DNA from: Cyathus striatus
Lineage: Eukaryota; Basidiomycota; Agaricomycetes; Agaricales; Nidulariaceae
Direction of reading: 5' to 3'
DNA: 64,000 nucleotides
NCBI GenBank assembly: GCA_025738555.1
Contig: JAOVFP010000016.1
Coordinates: 3,286,001 to 3,350,000, forward strand
In this document: in pieces, positions 10,917 through 25,784 of the stretch
Numbering within the stretch: position 1 is the stretch's first letter
How the letters are laid out: each line of letters starts with the position of its first letter
Notes under the pieces: model-generated
What the model was told of the DNA's origin: nothing
Seen by the model: only the letters and a program-made list of their open reading frames with translations
Databases searched by the model: none
Translations under genes and position numbers: made by a program

Positions 10917-13700
10917 ATGGCAGGCTATAACCGCACAAGATTCGTCGAAGACCTCCTCGAACGCACCTCCAACGACCCGCCGTCCTTCACCGTCCATCTG
11001 CACCCGGAACATTGGGTATTGAATAACGGTTCCAAGTTTCTCTATCATAATCAAATGGCCGTGCGTTCCACCAACTTGTTGTGTTTTTGATCACTGGAGC
11101 TGACGAAAACGTAGGCTTTACTTGATGATATACGCGCACACCGCATACCAGTCGACTTTCTGGACTTGTTTGATGCCGTTCGTGTCCCCTTCTACGATGG
11201 TGCGTTGTACGGTCCTCGATGCATCACCATCATGTTCTAAAGATACTGCTGCATTTCAGGATGTCTTATAGTAGAACTCCTCGATTACCGACCCCAGAGG
11301 GGTCAAGAACCTACCCCAGACAAACCAGAAAAGACTCGTGTAATTCTCCACCCCAACTCGGAGACGATGTGGGCAGATATATGTAACCTCAACACTAAAT
11401 ACGGCTGCAGGTTGACAGACGGCGAGGCGTTGAAGGTGGAGGCCAAGTTGCTCGTGAGTCTTCCCTTGTATTGTTTCAGGTTATCTATCGCCGACAGTTC
11501 TGACTGGTTTGCTTTCGTCTATGTCTGGTCTTTATTCATTGCCTGTGGATGTGTATTGGATGGATGGACAAAATGTAGCTCGCGACAGGTCCTAAATTAT
11601 GTCTTGACCCAGACCCACATCTAACCCGAATCGCGAACCACGTGCTGCGCGTGTCCACACCGACAGTTCCTATCTCGCTCAAGCGGAAAGCACCGACACA
11701 GGAGCCGGAGGAGAACGATGCGGAGAAGGCGAAGAGGTTAAAGGTGATGTCATTTATGAGTCCACGAACGACAAGACCTACGCCGAGGTATATTGTTATT
11801 TTATCGTTTATTCGACACTAGCTGATTGTTTTTTAGTTACAATCTACTGGAAGCTATCATATCAGGGCGCCAGAATCGCGCAAATGCATCTCCAGCTCCT
11901 GTTGCCCCCCCTACGAGGTCTGTGTCTACACAACCGCAGGTCCAAGCCCAGATGAACCAGGCCGCCCCACTTCCTCCTCAACCTATTGCCCCTGTCCCAC
12001 AATCACAACCACATCCTCAACAGCCACAACCACAACCACAGCAACCTGCCCAACCCGTTCCAATCCCTGCCCCCGTTCCAGCCCCCGCACCGCAAGTCAA
12101 ACCGACCCCTTCCCAAATACCACAACAATATCCCTCTCAGACACCCACTCCTACACCCTCATCACATACTCACTCTCCCCCAAATTCCGATACGCTGACC
12201 CCAGTGAAGAAGAAGGAGCAGCCCACACCACAAGCCCAATTCTCCAATCCTGCATTCATCCGCGCCGCCGGGTCGCAAACGCCTGCCCCCTCCCAGCAAC
12301 CTCACCAATCCCCGCCAATGCAGAACCACCTTGGAGCGCAAATGCAGTTTATCAATACGTATCCACCTGGTATGCAGGGTGCGCAGGGGCAGGCAGTTGC
12401 GCCTCCTCAGCCCGCGACGGTGTATCCGAATGTGCATGCTGCTGCGCGAACGGCGTCGCCTTCTTCACAGGCGCACATGCAAAAGATGCAGGTGCAGGTC
12501 GCGGCGGCTCAGCAGTTGAAGATAGCACAATTGAAGCAGATGCAGACTGTGCAGAACCCCGCACAGGCGCAGGCGATGCAACAGCAATTGGCACAAGCAC
12601 AGGTACAGGCACAGGCGAAGAATACTCAAGCGCAGATGATGTTGCAACAACAGCAGCAGCAGCAGCAAGCGCAACAGGCGCAACAACAGGCGCAGAGTCA
12701 TTATCGACAATCACCGAAACCAGCTCCGGCTGCCGCTCAACAACAACAGGCTCAACAGCAAGGACAACAACAAGTGCAAGGGCAGATGCAGTTTCAGCCT
12801 GCCATGCCGAATCCACAGTTCCTCCAGCAGCCTCCCGCTCCCCGGAATGCCGGTGCTGCCGCCGCCGCCGTTACAGCTGCTCAAGCCAAAGCAGCCGCGC
12901 CAGGTGCAGCACACAACTCCACTCAAGCACAACTTGCACAGCGGATGTTTCTCCAACAAACATTTATGCAGCAGCAGCGGGGGCTGAATGCGATACAACA
13001 GCAACAAATGGGCGGCGGGAGGACGACACCCCAGCAGCAAGGGCAGCAGCAAGGGAGTCCGTCGCCTGTGAGAGGGAGCCCAGTGGTCAATGCTGCCACG
13101 CTGGCTGTGAGGCGGTCGTCGCCTATGCCTGGTGCGACGGGGCAGCAGGGGCCGTTTTTGCAGTACAATCCTCCTTCGCATTTGAGGCCACCAACAGCGG
13201 CAGGGATGTCGGGCAGTCCGAGGATGCAGGCCGCCCCGTCGCCCGCGCCGAGTGCAGGTACGGCTGGAGAGGGTGGGGTGCAAGGGCCGGGACCGGGTGT
13301 ACAGCAGCCAGGACAGATGGGGCAACAGCCAGCACAACAGGTTCAGCAGCAAGTCCAGCAACAGCAGCAACTACAGATATTGCAAGCTCAACAAGCCCAA
13401 GCGGGACAGGCGGGACAGGCCCAGCAGCAAAACCCTTTTGCGGCCGCAGCGGCAGCAGCGGTGGCGCACATGCCTGCTCACCAGAGAGAACAAGCGTACC
13501 GTACATATATTTACCAGCTGCAGATGCAGGCTATGTCGAGAGCAGCAGTGAACGGTCAGCAGGCGCGCTTTTGGCCACAAATGATGGCGGGAGGGATGCC
13601 CGGTCAGCCAATGATGAATCCTTCTCCTGCAGCGGTCGCACAGGCCCAGGCGGCGGCCGGGCAGCAGCAAGCTGTTTCTGGGCAGATGCCTGGCCGGTAG
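10917..13700 (+). CDS. SPT20: Spt20-like SAGA complex subunit
   Basis: Spt20 holds the SAGA histone acetyltransferase/coactivator complex together. The conserved domain is N-terminal: FVEDLLERTSNDPPSFTVHL, WVLNNGSKFLY, ALLDDIRAHRIPVDFLDLFD, RVPFYDGCLIVELLDYRP, then a TRVILHPNSETMWADI segment, across exons separated by short GT-AG introns (about 11056, 11200, 11454, 11790). The last exon, 11837-13700, is a long low-complexity tail dominated by Gln, Pro and Ala, with repeated QQQQ tracts and several AAAA runs, typical of fungal activator subunits. I chose ATG 10917 (MAGYNRTRF); the frame stays open upstream to about 10822, next to a possible acceptor, so an additional 5' exon is possible. No frame breaks seen. 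Confidence 0.85.
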
Positions 13701-16238
13701 TAAAGCGGCGACGGGCTTGTGCGGATTTGCAATCGGATCTTTTCTTTGTGTGGTTTTCGGCCTAGGTGGTGGCATTCATTTACAATATGAGCTGGGATGA
13801 AGAAGCTGTTCCCTCCCGGCATCCTTGGGCAATTCGGGTGGAGGCAGACGTTTTGTCTTTTTTTATGAACGAGCGGGTTTTAGCTACTGGATGGAAGATT
13901 CTTTATCGGTTTTTGGACTCTGGAACGTCCAACTTGCACAAATATCAGCGCTCAACATTACGGGATGTGGTGCCCACACCTTTCCCAGCTGATGATACCC
14001 TCGGCATTCGTGTGTGTGTCCCCATGATAGAACACGTTTACCTACATTCTTAATTTCGTTGACGGCATCCATTCGTCGATGATAATTTGTTATTCGGATT
14101 TTTCTTTTTCATATGCTCTTACTAACTACTTCCCTACTGGCGGCTAGATATGAAGAGGTGGGGCTTCGGTGATGGTTTTTTTGTGCTTCGTCCTGAGTCC
14201 CTTTCTTTGACCGGAGGACGGTGTGCGTGTGTCTGTAACATTATTCGCGTGGTTGATCACACTGTAATATACGATCATAAATTAAGTAATCGAACTTGCC
14301 ATAGTCCGAGGATTCGAGAGATAGATGCCTTCTTGGGTGAATTCTATTTAGCAGAACCTGTGACGGAGATCACTGGGATGGATGTGAAATACGGTATGGT
14401 GCGATCGATTGAAAGGAGCTCGCTCACTAATCGCAATTTGCTACTTAAACCTTTCATGACATGAGAGAGCGAGATGGGCGCGGCAATCCCTTGAAATTTC
14501 CTCTCAAGGAAGGAGACCATTACTTTATCGAACTTGTACTCGAGTTGTGGTCAAGGGGCGGGAGCGAAGGCCTCCGTTACCCCTGACAACAGTATGCAAA
14601 GTTCCTGAAATAGCCAGAAGGAGAATAGCTCGTAATGGACCACGTTCTGGTACTCATTGCACGGCTAAAGCAATCTAAAACACAATAAAGAACGCGCGAC
14701 ATGGATCATAGCGATGACGCGAATCATCTGACCTTTTCTGGACGTGAAGCGCTGCTGTGCAAGCCTATCCAACATAGGGATAGGACCCAAGTGCAAGCAA
14801 GGAAGGTGGATACTTTACCCACTTCCTGCATAGATACACGGATCATCATCAAGAATCAAATGATGGGAACAAACACGACTGCCTGCAAGACATGCTGCAT
14901 CTGCCTTGCCCACCAGTCCACACAAGGCACTGAGAAACGAAACGAAATACCACACCATACCCACCTAGATATGACATGGACATTTGACAACCTGGCAAGG
15001 AAGCTAAAATTAACAATCCGATATCATGATGGAAGACGGCTTCCCAAGCCGCCAGAAAGCCAAAAAAAAACTGAATTGACACACAATGATAGCGTCGAAA
15101 CTAATAATGTAAGGGTGTTGTTCCGTAAGAGTAATCCCGGAAAGATAAATTGCCTGAAAGTGAAATGCGGATATAGTTGCTGAATAACGTATGTATGAGG
15201 TGGTGCCAAAAACGCTAGTTGACAACGCGAGGGTGCTCGCGATGGATCGCATGAAAGGGTAGGTAAGGTGGTAAGGTGGTAAGGTGGTAAGGTGGAAGGT
15301 AGAACGGAGCGGAGAGTTCAGATGCGTGTAGAGTAGAATTGGGTTTGACCAAGGGACGAATGGGTAGCAAGGGGAGGGTGAACGACCTTCAACGGTGATC
15401 AGAAGTTGCATACTGCGGTCGGCGGTGAAATAACTTACTAGCGTATCTTCGAAGGTTTCGCGGACGCGACCCAAAATAAACAGGAAAAATCACCAAATGG
15501 AGCAGGAAAACATACAACCAAACCCCTCTTTTTCACTTCCGCGAGATATGTTGTCAAAAGTTAAAACCCAGTGGCATGGGTTAGCCCTAATGCCACCAAG
15601 ACGTCAATACAATACAGTACTGGTATGGTGTGTTAATAAGTAAAATTCCAATTCTAGCCATCCGCCAACGGAGAGGCTATGACGGAACTGGAAGCATAAA
15701 CCCGCTCAGTCAGCTTCATGTGGCACACGAGAACAAAAATGCAGACGAACTTGGTTGGGGGTTTAATGATCATCATATCATAAATCATGGGTGACGACGG
15801 GGGTGAGAGGGTAACCGTAACCCAAACACAGAACTCACACCCACCCAATCCCATCGAAAGTGGTCTAATGAAGAAAAAAAGAACAAGATCGGTTGCGAAG
15901 TTGGGAATAGAACAAAATTATATCTCTAGAGCTGGCACAAAACAAGAAGGTAGGGTAGTGGGCGGCACAGCTTTGAAATGATAGATGATAGAATGAATAG
16001 AGAGCCAAGAAAGAAAAAATAGGCATGACTACTATGCTATGTATGTACTAATCCGGACAGAGAGGAATAAATAAGAGAAAAAAAAAAATCCAAAGTGAAA
16101 AGGAAAAATAGATGAGGTAGGAGAAGGTAACACAGACGTATCCTAAAATCTGACCGACGGAAGGAGACTCGAAAATGGAATGGGCGGGGAGGTAGGGAGG
16201 ATGGAGATAAGTGAGATATGAGATATTTTTACTCACTC
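13701..16238. other. no supported gene; 3' flanks of SPT20 and the GATA gene
   Basis: An ATG-started 160-codon frame (14701-15183, +) overlaps a 154-codon frame on the other strand. Neither has a family motif or introns, and I do not call either. A short tandem repeat lies at 15262-15297. A purine-rich segment from 15860 to 16120 is the probable 3' region of the GATA gene. Confidence 0.35.
15262..15297. repeat. 9-bp tandem repeat (GGTAAGGTG-type)
   Basis: Four head-to-tail near-perfect units of a 9-base motif (gtaaggtgg), the last one slightly changed (ggtggaaggt). A minisatellite likely to vary in copy number. Confidence 0.85.
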
Positions 16239-18004
16239 TCAATCTCTACGACCGGGATCACCAAATTCACTACGATGGCCTTGCGACCTATAATCGTCGT
16301 CATCTTCCTCACTGGCGCCTTCACCACTCTCATCCCCATGTCCCTGATTCGGAACCGCTTGTCCATTCGCCTTTTTCATATTGGGAATGTTCTTCTCCTT
16401 GAAGCGCTTTTTGATCTGCGGGTAACAATTATCCGTGTGATATGAGTTTCAGAAGCAGCAGCAAAGGGAAGAGAAGAAGTAAGGAGAAAAACATTAGACG
16501 GAAGCATGAGGAAAACGAATGGCAACGAACCATTTTTGCGTATACTAATCCACAGGCATTGCATAGAGTTCGAGGCCCTGATCAGAGAAGAAGGAAGGAA
16601 AGTATCGTGAGTACGCCTCTAGATCACAACCATGACGTGAAACGGAAAGTAGAGTTACCCATTGGTCCTCTTCGCCACTCGGGTGTGGATGTAGCATTGC
16701 ACCCTAAGCACACTTGACCCTCGGCTGAACCCTCGCCTTCGGTTTTCTGTATCGGAGGCCGAGATGGATATGGCATTATGTACAAAAGAAGTAAAGTGAG
16801 TCCAGCGGAGGTACAGCAAGGGTATAGGAAAAATAAAGAGTCAGCTGAAAAGTCGCATATGACGATATATGAATGATGATTTCCTGACCTGCCGTTTACT
16901 AGGTGGTGGTGGGGCCGAAGTACTGCTCCCCAGCGGCTCTTTAACATCCTCCGGCTCCTTCTCCTTGGGGGACGGCCGCGTGTCAGTGGAAGGCGTGGAC
17001 TGGGACTGCGGTGTAGCAGCCGCCTCGAGCATATGCACTCCGTACGACGCGGACTGCAACATCCTCTCCAATGCTTCAGCAGCAGGCGCTGGACGACCGT
17101 GCCCACTACCACCACTCAGCGCACCTGGTGCCTTGAGCGTATCTGCAGCGTCCATAATGATCCGATACGAGTCAAGTAACTAAGTGATACGAAACGAAGA
17201 AAAAAATCGCGTGTGAGAACGAATTGAATAGATGACTATTTCACACACGCACCTTTCGGAAATCGAGGCCCGATTGGACAGTGGGCAGAGCGGGCGGGGG
17301 AGCAGGAGGAGATTCGAGTTCTTGTCGTCTAGGTTTCTGTTGGGACGGGGGCGGGGGGATGGACGACTGGGCAGCCTGCTGCTGAGAGGGAACAGAATGC
17401 GAAGAGGGAGGAGGGGGCGCGGCAGGCTGGCGCTCTTCGGCCCGCCGCGAGTCTGCACTGGACGGCGGGGGAGGCCCGTACCCGCGATGGTCATTATGTG
17501 GCGTAACAGGCGGGGGGATCGTCTCAGGTCGCCCTGGGCCCGAACTGAAAGGCGGCTGCTGCTGCTGCTGCTGCTGCTCGACGTGAGCCGATTGAGCAGG
17601 AGGCGGGGGCTGGGGAGGGTACTGATTATAATGCGCCCAATGCTGCTGATGCTGCTCGTTACTCCACTGAGTAGGCTGGGGAGCAGCTTGGGGAGGTGGA
17701 GGCGGGGGAGGTGCCGTCTGCTGCGAAATATAATGGTGGGTTGTAGGCGCATAGGTTTGGGGATACGAAGGCGGTGGGTGTTGTGGGTGCTGGGGATGGG
17801 GGTAATGCGCAGGCTGGGGCGGGGAATGGGGGGGTTGGGAGGCAGCACTGGGAGGCCTCATCGAGCGATAGGGGGCTGCTGCTGCACGGTCTGCGGGGTG
17901 CTCTCGTAAGACGCCGGCGGAGGGTGCTGATACGACGAATAGTCATAGTTAGTGTTAATCCCAGTCTGCTGGTGGTGGTACATGTATCGTCCGTCTGAAG
18001 ACAT
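16239..18004 (-). CDS. GATA-type zinc finger transcription factor
   Basis: DNA-binding regulator with one C-terminal GATA finger, C-x2-C-x18-C-x2-C. Its halves lie on two exons: CLGCNATSTPEWRRGPMG (ending at about 16655) joined through a 70-nt intron to PRTLCNACGLVYAKM, then IKKRFKEKNIP. The 18-residue loop puts it nearer the WC-2/plant-like class than the AreA class (17). No PAS domain is visible. The N-terminal two thirds is low-complexity Pro/Gln-rich, with a poly-Gln tract at 17558-17580. A segment starting LLDSYRIIMDAADTLKAP precedes a Ser/Pro-rich linker. The stop at 16239 follows GDPGRRD. The N-terminal exon (start 18004, MSSDGRYMYHHQQTG) and the next part (PYRSMRPPSAASQ) are in different frames at a C5 run (sense) at 17871-17875; a sixth C would join them. 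Otherwise translation would begin at 17861. Confidence 0.85.
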
Positions 18005-19122
18005 GGCAAGGTTGCTGTTCCGGTTCCTAGGTATACAATGGCGTATGTACAAGCTGAGAGGAGGCCGCTATAACGGAAAGTTGAAGATGCACACGATAAG
18101 CTCCTGCGGTCAAGACGTCAGCTTTATATATGTAGGTGTGAGTGAGATGATGGACGTGTATGAACAGGAAGGAGAGAATATTTATCCCCTTGGGACATCA
18201 TATGATGTATTGCGCGGTGCAAACGATCGCCATAGCCGGCAGATAGAGATGCAAAAGGCAGCAGACTGGAGAATGAACTACACTGGCAACTTTGGCAAAA
18301 AAGGGTTGTCACAGTGCGTGGATTGTTTCGGTGACAGGACATACGGCCCTGCAAAACAAGTGGCCCTGAAGAGAAGCACTAGGGCATGCGCGGTGCAAGA
18401 GGAGCAACAAGTAGGCCATGGCTCTTACCTCTGATATTGGAATGAGAGACTGATAGGAGAGATGGAGTCTGGCGTAATCAGTTAGTTAGTCATTAGCGCG
18501 CGAATAGGGAGACTAGTGCGCACGCTAGCCCATGCACCCTGTCCAGGGCTGGGCGGGGGAGGAGGAGGGGGGAAGGCGGAGATGGTGGTGGATAGAGAGA
18601 AAGAGAGGATTAGACAGAGGACGGTGAGCAGCGGGTAGAGTAGTCGGAGTGGGGTCAGAGGGAAGTCGAAGGACAGCTGCTGCAGCAGATTCGATTTCGG
18701 CGGTATGGGTTCAAAATAAGCTCGGCCCGCCTGACGCCGATTCAACAGGACATTCTAAGTGTGGGAATAATCTGTGCATAAACAACACCAAACAGCCAGC
18801 CCGCGTATCCCATGCTCACCGATCCACTCAAAGATGCGGCGTAAGCGGGGGAACCAAGCCATACTTAAAACTCTTATTTAACGTGACATTTGCATAAATC
18901 AATAGATGGGCGATATGGAAAATAGATCGTGATGCCAGTAATGTACGCTCAGCGTCCGACCAGCCGAAACAAACACAGAGAGACACAGGAGACGGAGAGA
19001 GAGCGAGCGAGAGACAATGCGGAGAAACTGAAAAATAGAACACAATTCAAAAGTACCAACGCGCAAAACCCGACGGTGGGGGCCAATCACCTAAAACCCA
19101 TCCACCATCGACCACGCACGTC
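18005..19122. other. no supported gene
   Basis: On the minus strand at 18482-18745 an open frame encodes one hydrophobic segment (LRLLYPLLTVLCLILSFSLS), and a possible upstream exon starts MAWFPRLRR at about 18868. Frames and splice sites do not give one consistent model, so I leave a possible small membrane protein unassigned. Confidence 0.3.
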
Positions 19123-21205
19123 TCATCCATATCCTTCCTCCCCAGCCAGCTCACGCTCACGGTCCTTATTGGGATCCCCCCTCCACTTTGTCTGCTTCGG
19201 CACATTCGCAAACTCATCCCGGGGAACATCAAAACCTTCTTCATACTCTCCCTCTCCACCCGCCGGCTTCTCCTGCGTCTTCAGCGTACTATTCCCACTT
19301 GCAGCCGCAGCAGCCCGCTCCCTGGCCCGACGTCTCCTCTTCAATATCTTCTTGCGGTTCCTAATCGCACGCTTGTACTGCGCATCGTCCCCGTAGAACA
19401 GCTCAAATTCGCAATACGCGCAGATCCACTCGTCCGCAGGATTCGTAAGTGCAGTCGTCGATCCCACCCCCGCAGCGTTCTGAGTTTGTGTTTGTCTCTT
19501 CTTCCTCCGGGGCGCAATCTCAGCCGAAAGAAACTTGAGCGGAAGGGGCGACAGCCAATTCTCCCCCTTCCCATTCGGTCCGTTCGCATGATTCGCATTC
19601 CCATGCGCGCCACCACCAGAATGCGGAAGTCGAGAAGGAACATAATTGCGCAGATGGTGCGGATTAGACGCGTTCGCAAGTGCAGACCGTTTCTTCTTCT
19701 TCCCACCTCCGCGGGACTTGCTGTTCGCATTCGCAGTGTTCACTGGCACACCCGCAGCAGCTTGACCACCACTCACGTTCCCTCCACCACCACCACCTCC
19801 ACCAACGCCCTCGTTACCGGTACCATTACTGTGGTCTAAAAACTCCGCGGTCTGCTCTCCAGCGGCTCCCTTGCCGCTCGTGATCGTCCTAGCACGCTGC
19901 TGCACGCGTTTCGACCGTCTAGAGCCTTTGCTAGAGGCGTGCTGTGACGACGCCTTGTTCGCTGCGGCCAGTTTGGCTGCTTTTTCCGCCTGTCGTTCCT
20001 GTTCCGCTTTGATTCGTTTACTTAGCACCGCCGCTTCGGCATTCGTGGTGATGAATCGGTCACCAGCTGAAATCGTCGTGTAGGTGTGGTGAAAAGAACA
20101 GAGGGGAGGGTACATGGAAGAAAAGACAGGGAGAGAGGCATAGATCAGGGCACGCTCATGAAAAAGGATGACAACAAAAACAAGAAAAAAATGACAACAT
20201 GAGGGAAAGATATAAGAAACACCACCACTCACTCGCACTGTTACACGTGAACGAAAAATCTCCAGAAGGCATCGGAACAGCATCAGGATGGGGGGGCAAC
20301 CTACTCAGCCTTGCCACTCGTGCACTTCGAATCACATCCCGCTTCGACAGCCTAACCTTTGGCGCGTCCGTATTCTTCAAGTCGTCAAAACCGTGATAAA
20401 TAGAGGTCAAAGCCAGGTCCAAAGCCAGATTATTGATGAGAGACATAGGGCCTAAAATAGTACTAAGTTGCACCTTCCTGTTATTGATTATGTCCTTATG
20501 CTGCATTCCAGCAAGCGTCGCAGCTGTGAGCTTTCCCTTCTTGCGACCGATGGCGCCAAAATTTGTTATAGGCGGAGGCGTATACGGTTCCTCTACCTGG
20601 TCGCCCTCCATCCGTGTCGGAATCCCAATCCCACTCTCGACTTGCAGTTCATCGCTTTGAGTACTAGCAGCAACATCATGCCCCCCACGGGGCGAATTGG
20701 ACGCATTCGCAGGCACCTTGCGCTTCTTCGTGTTACCAGGCTGCTGCAAATGATCAATATAATCTCCATCTCCATGCTCATCATCGTCGTCCCCTACATC
20801 CATAGCGCGCACGCTTGCAAGGGCACCAGCGAGCTCCATCCCCGCACCCGCAACAGCCCCCGCAAAAGCAGAGAACTGCGCGCCGAAATCTATACCGCCT
20901 AAATCCGGGGATCCCGCGCCCCCGGGTTTCAGCCCCCCACCACCACCGGGGTCCATTCCTTCCCCGTCAAAATAATAAGGCATGCAATAGCGCGCCATGC
21001 GCGCTGAAAGAGCGTCGGTGTGTTGTAGGATTTCCTCGGGCGTAGCGTCTGGTCCGAGGATGTCCAGGGGGGATATAGGGAGCTGCGTGGAGAGGGTCGG
21101 GGGCGACGAGGAGGCTGAGGTGCGTCTGCGCTTTGGAAGGGGTTTCACCCGCCTTCGGTGCGGATATTCAGGAAGGTCGAAGATAGGCGGAGAGGTTCGG
21201 AACAT
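19123..21205 (-). CDS. conserved fungal protein of unknown function
   Basis: Two exons: 21205 to about 20236 and 20066-19123, joined as CNSA|TGDRFITTNAEAA with a gtgagt donor. The ATG at 21205 gives MFRTSPPIFDLPEYPHRRR. The length is about 640 residues, mostly disordered, with Gly/Ala/Asp-rich stretches, several Arg/Lys clusters that could be nuclear localisation signals (for example GRKKGKLTAATLAG, KKKKRS), and a conserved-looking C-terminal block: EWICAYCEFELFYGDDAQYK, then RAIRNRKKILKRRRRARE. The CxxC in that block may be half of a metal site. I have a weak memory of similar proteins in other basidiomycetes but know no function. No frame breaks seen. Confidence 0.65.
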
Positions 21206-23215
21206 TATTTTTGTCAATTTTCTTGTTCTGAAGTAGAGAGGGGAATGCTGACGTTGCGTGTGCTACGTCCCCTCGAATGACTTGATTCTTGTGATTTTCT
21301 ATGTAGCGATGCGGGTAGAATTTGTGAGTGGGTGCGTTGGACCTGGATGTAAGACGATGTTAGTAATTTGTAAATGCAATGAAGCAAAATACAAATGAAA
21401 TAAGAAGTAATAAAGGAGTAAGAGGAGAGTAAGACAACGTCCAGCTTATATGAACAGTACCGTAGCCCGCAATAAAAGAAACAACAGAAGAGGCCCGACC
21501 CACGCACATACAACCCAGCTGAGACCAGGTGGGTGACGTGGAAGACACCAATACTCACAGTGAATTATCCAGAAAGCAGACCCAATATACCCAGCAAAGC
21601 GAACGACACACGGATCCCAGCCGTTCTATAGCGTAGCTCTAAACCACAGCAGTGTCTCAGCCGTGCGTGAGCGAAGAAAGGGCAAGCAATAAAGCAGAAG
21701 GAAACAAAAAGTCCCCTTCCCAAAATCGATCGTTTCTGGGTGGCTGGTATTGCGCAGCCAATTTCCGACGATTCAGTCGCGCTTGAATCAGTGTGCTTTG
21801 TCTTCAATTCTCAGTAACTGATAAATGCAGTAGAAAACAAAGAGAAGAAGAGGAGAAAAACGAAATTCTCCAGCGAGATGAGAGTAAGCTTCAGAAAATA
21901 TATCCTAGTGCTACGTATCCTGTATCCGCCGCTCTCCAAAACGAGCCGAGCCGGCTACCCATGGTCTCACCTTCTCCGCCCAATTCACCAAATTACCTTT
22001 CATTTTTATTCCTCAGAATTCACTCTTAATGGACACAGAAACAGAAATTATATAGAAGCCCTAATCTCTACGATCAACATCGAAGACATCAGGAGACATA
22101 AGACAAAAACGATATAGGAAGAAAAATGGTAACATCACTGGCTACCAACAAGAAAATAGAAAGAAAAAAGAAAACCCTCTCCACTACGACCTAATCAAGT
22201 ACAGTACAGTAACATATAGCACGAGGGCAGAGAAAACAACAACGCTCGCTAGCAACGGATAACTAAAAGCTTGCTATGCTACTGCTCTACAAAAAAACAA
22301 AACAAGTCCATGAATGGTCGTTAAGAGGAAATATGAATGCAATTGTCTGGTCTCGTATCTAGCTTGCTTGCAAGTTGATGGTGGGGTATCAGTCGGGGCG
22401 AGGGGCTCAAAAAGCACAGCTCGCGGTACATTTTTTTGATGCGGGGGTATCTGAGTGCAATGTATAGCTGGGGGGTGGGGGAAGTGTGCGTTGAGGAAAT
22501 GCAAAAAAATGTATCGCAAATGAACTTGAAAGTTGACTGATCGTGATTAGAAGAATGCTGATGCTGCTCGTCCAGGAAGAGGAGGGGGAAAGAAAGTCCA
22601 TGCGATTATGTGCTTGCATATACGACGCACGAACATGAGCACCCCCACGTCTATAAGAAATAATAAAATCCGAAAAATGCCTGTATGAATGCAATGCTTG
22701 CGTGTTTGGTGTGTATGATACTTGCTGGGTTGTTGAAATGTAATAGCTGCAATAAGAAAAGAAAACGTCTTGAGGAGCGATGACAGATTAACGCGATGCG
22801 GTGGGCTGGGATTACCCCCTGTCGAAATGGCAGGGAGGGAATTAAGGATCATACAGTGTAGGTGTGGGTGATTCATGATCATGCGCATTCATACAGTGCT
22901 TGAGGAAAGAAAGAATCCAAAGGAGAGCAGTTAACGAGACGAGACACGAGTGCGAGGGGAAAAGGGAGGAAGATTTTGTTTTCTTCAGAAGAGCAGTGGC
23001 ACGGCCACGGGTCGTCTAGGTCGGTCGTGATTGGAGGGGCAAAATCTAAACATAGAGAGGGGGCGAGAGGGGAAGAGAAAAGGAGATAAACTGAGGCCGA
23101 TATTTTTTTCTGGTTTTTTTTGTGTTGAGTGATCTGTTTCTGTGTGGGTTTACGACGGCGGGATCATAGAAGGAGGAGAGGGCATGGGCATAGGTGTTCG
23201 CATGGTCAGAGTGGT
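21206..23215. other. no gene recognised; 5' flank of the unknown gene and 3' flank of DED1
   Basis: About 2 kb of A/G-rich sequence on the plus strand with only short frames, none with introns or motifs. Part of it is presumably the long 3' untranslated region of DED1 and the promoter of the gene starting at 21205. Confidence 0.35.
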
Positions 23216-25388
<2,173 letters not shown>

Positions 25389-25784
25389 ATTAGAGTCTAT
25401 AAAGCGAGAATTGATTTTTGAAAGTTGAAAGGGAAGCGTTCTGAAGCTCTATGGTAATCTTTCCTAAAAAAACGCTCTTCAAGAGAAAAGAGGAATGCAA
25501 GGAAAGTGATTTCAAAGAGAAGAAAAGAGGATGGTTTAGATTAAAAAGAAAAGAGAGGTTTTTCTTTTTTTTATGTGGTGGTGGGGGTGATAGATCAGAC
25601 GGTCGTCGAAATTCAAGAGCAAAAAAAAAGGAAAGCAGCACAAACAAACCATCGCCGGGGCGGTGCGTGCTGACAAACCAACTCCGTCATCACTATTCAG
25701 AGACCGTCACATGACTGGACGTGGCATTCAATCGACCGTGTCACTGTCCCGCCAGCAGCACCCCCGCATCCACCACCACCCACC
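25389..25784. promoter_or_regulatory. divergent promoter with CT-rich DED1 leader
   Basis: 396 bp separate the start codons of DED1 (-) and the Sec72-like gene (+). From about 25450 to 25640 the DED1 sense strand is almost pure pyrimidine, with T and C runs; CT-rich blocks just upstream of the start are common in strongly expressed fungal housekeeping genes. The rest holds no recognised motif. Confidence 0.5.

Noticed and set aside
12352..13775. Long minus-strand frames (up to 219 codons) opposite the SPT20 tail
   Set aside because: They are antisense shadows of CAG/GCC-rich coding repeats (Leu/Arg-rich translations).
14701..15183. 160-codon open frame with ATG (+) downstream of SPT20
   Set aside because: No motif, no intron, overlapped by an equally long frame on the other strand; composition is not gene-like.
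17180..17909. Arg/Pro-rich frames of over 200 codons on both strands at the GATA gene
   Set aside because: Shadow frames of the Pro/Gln-rich exon; only the minus frame ending at the gtgcgt donor fits the gene.
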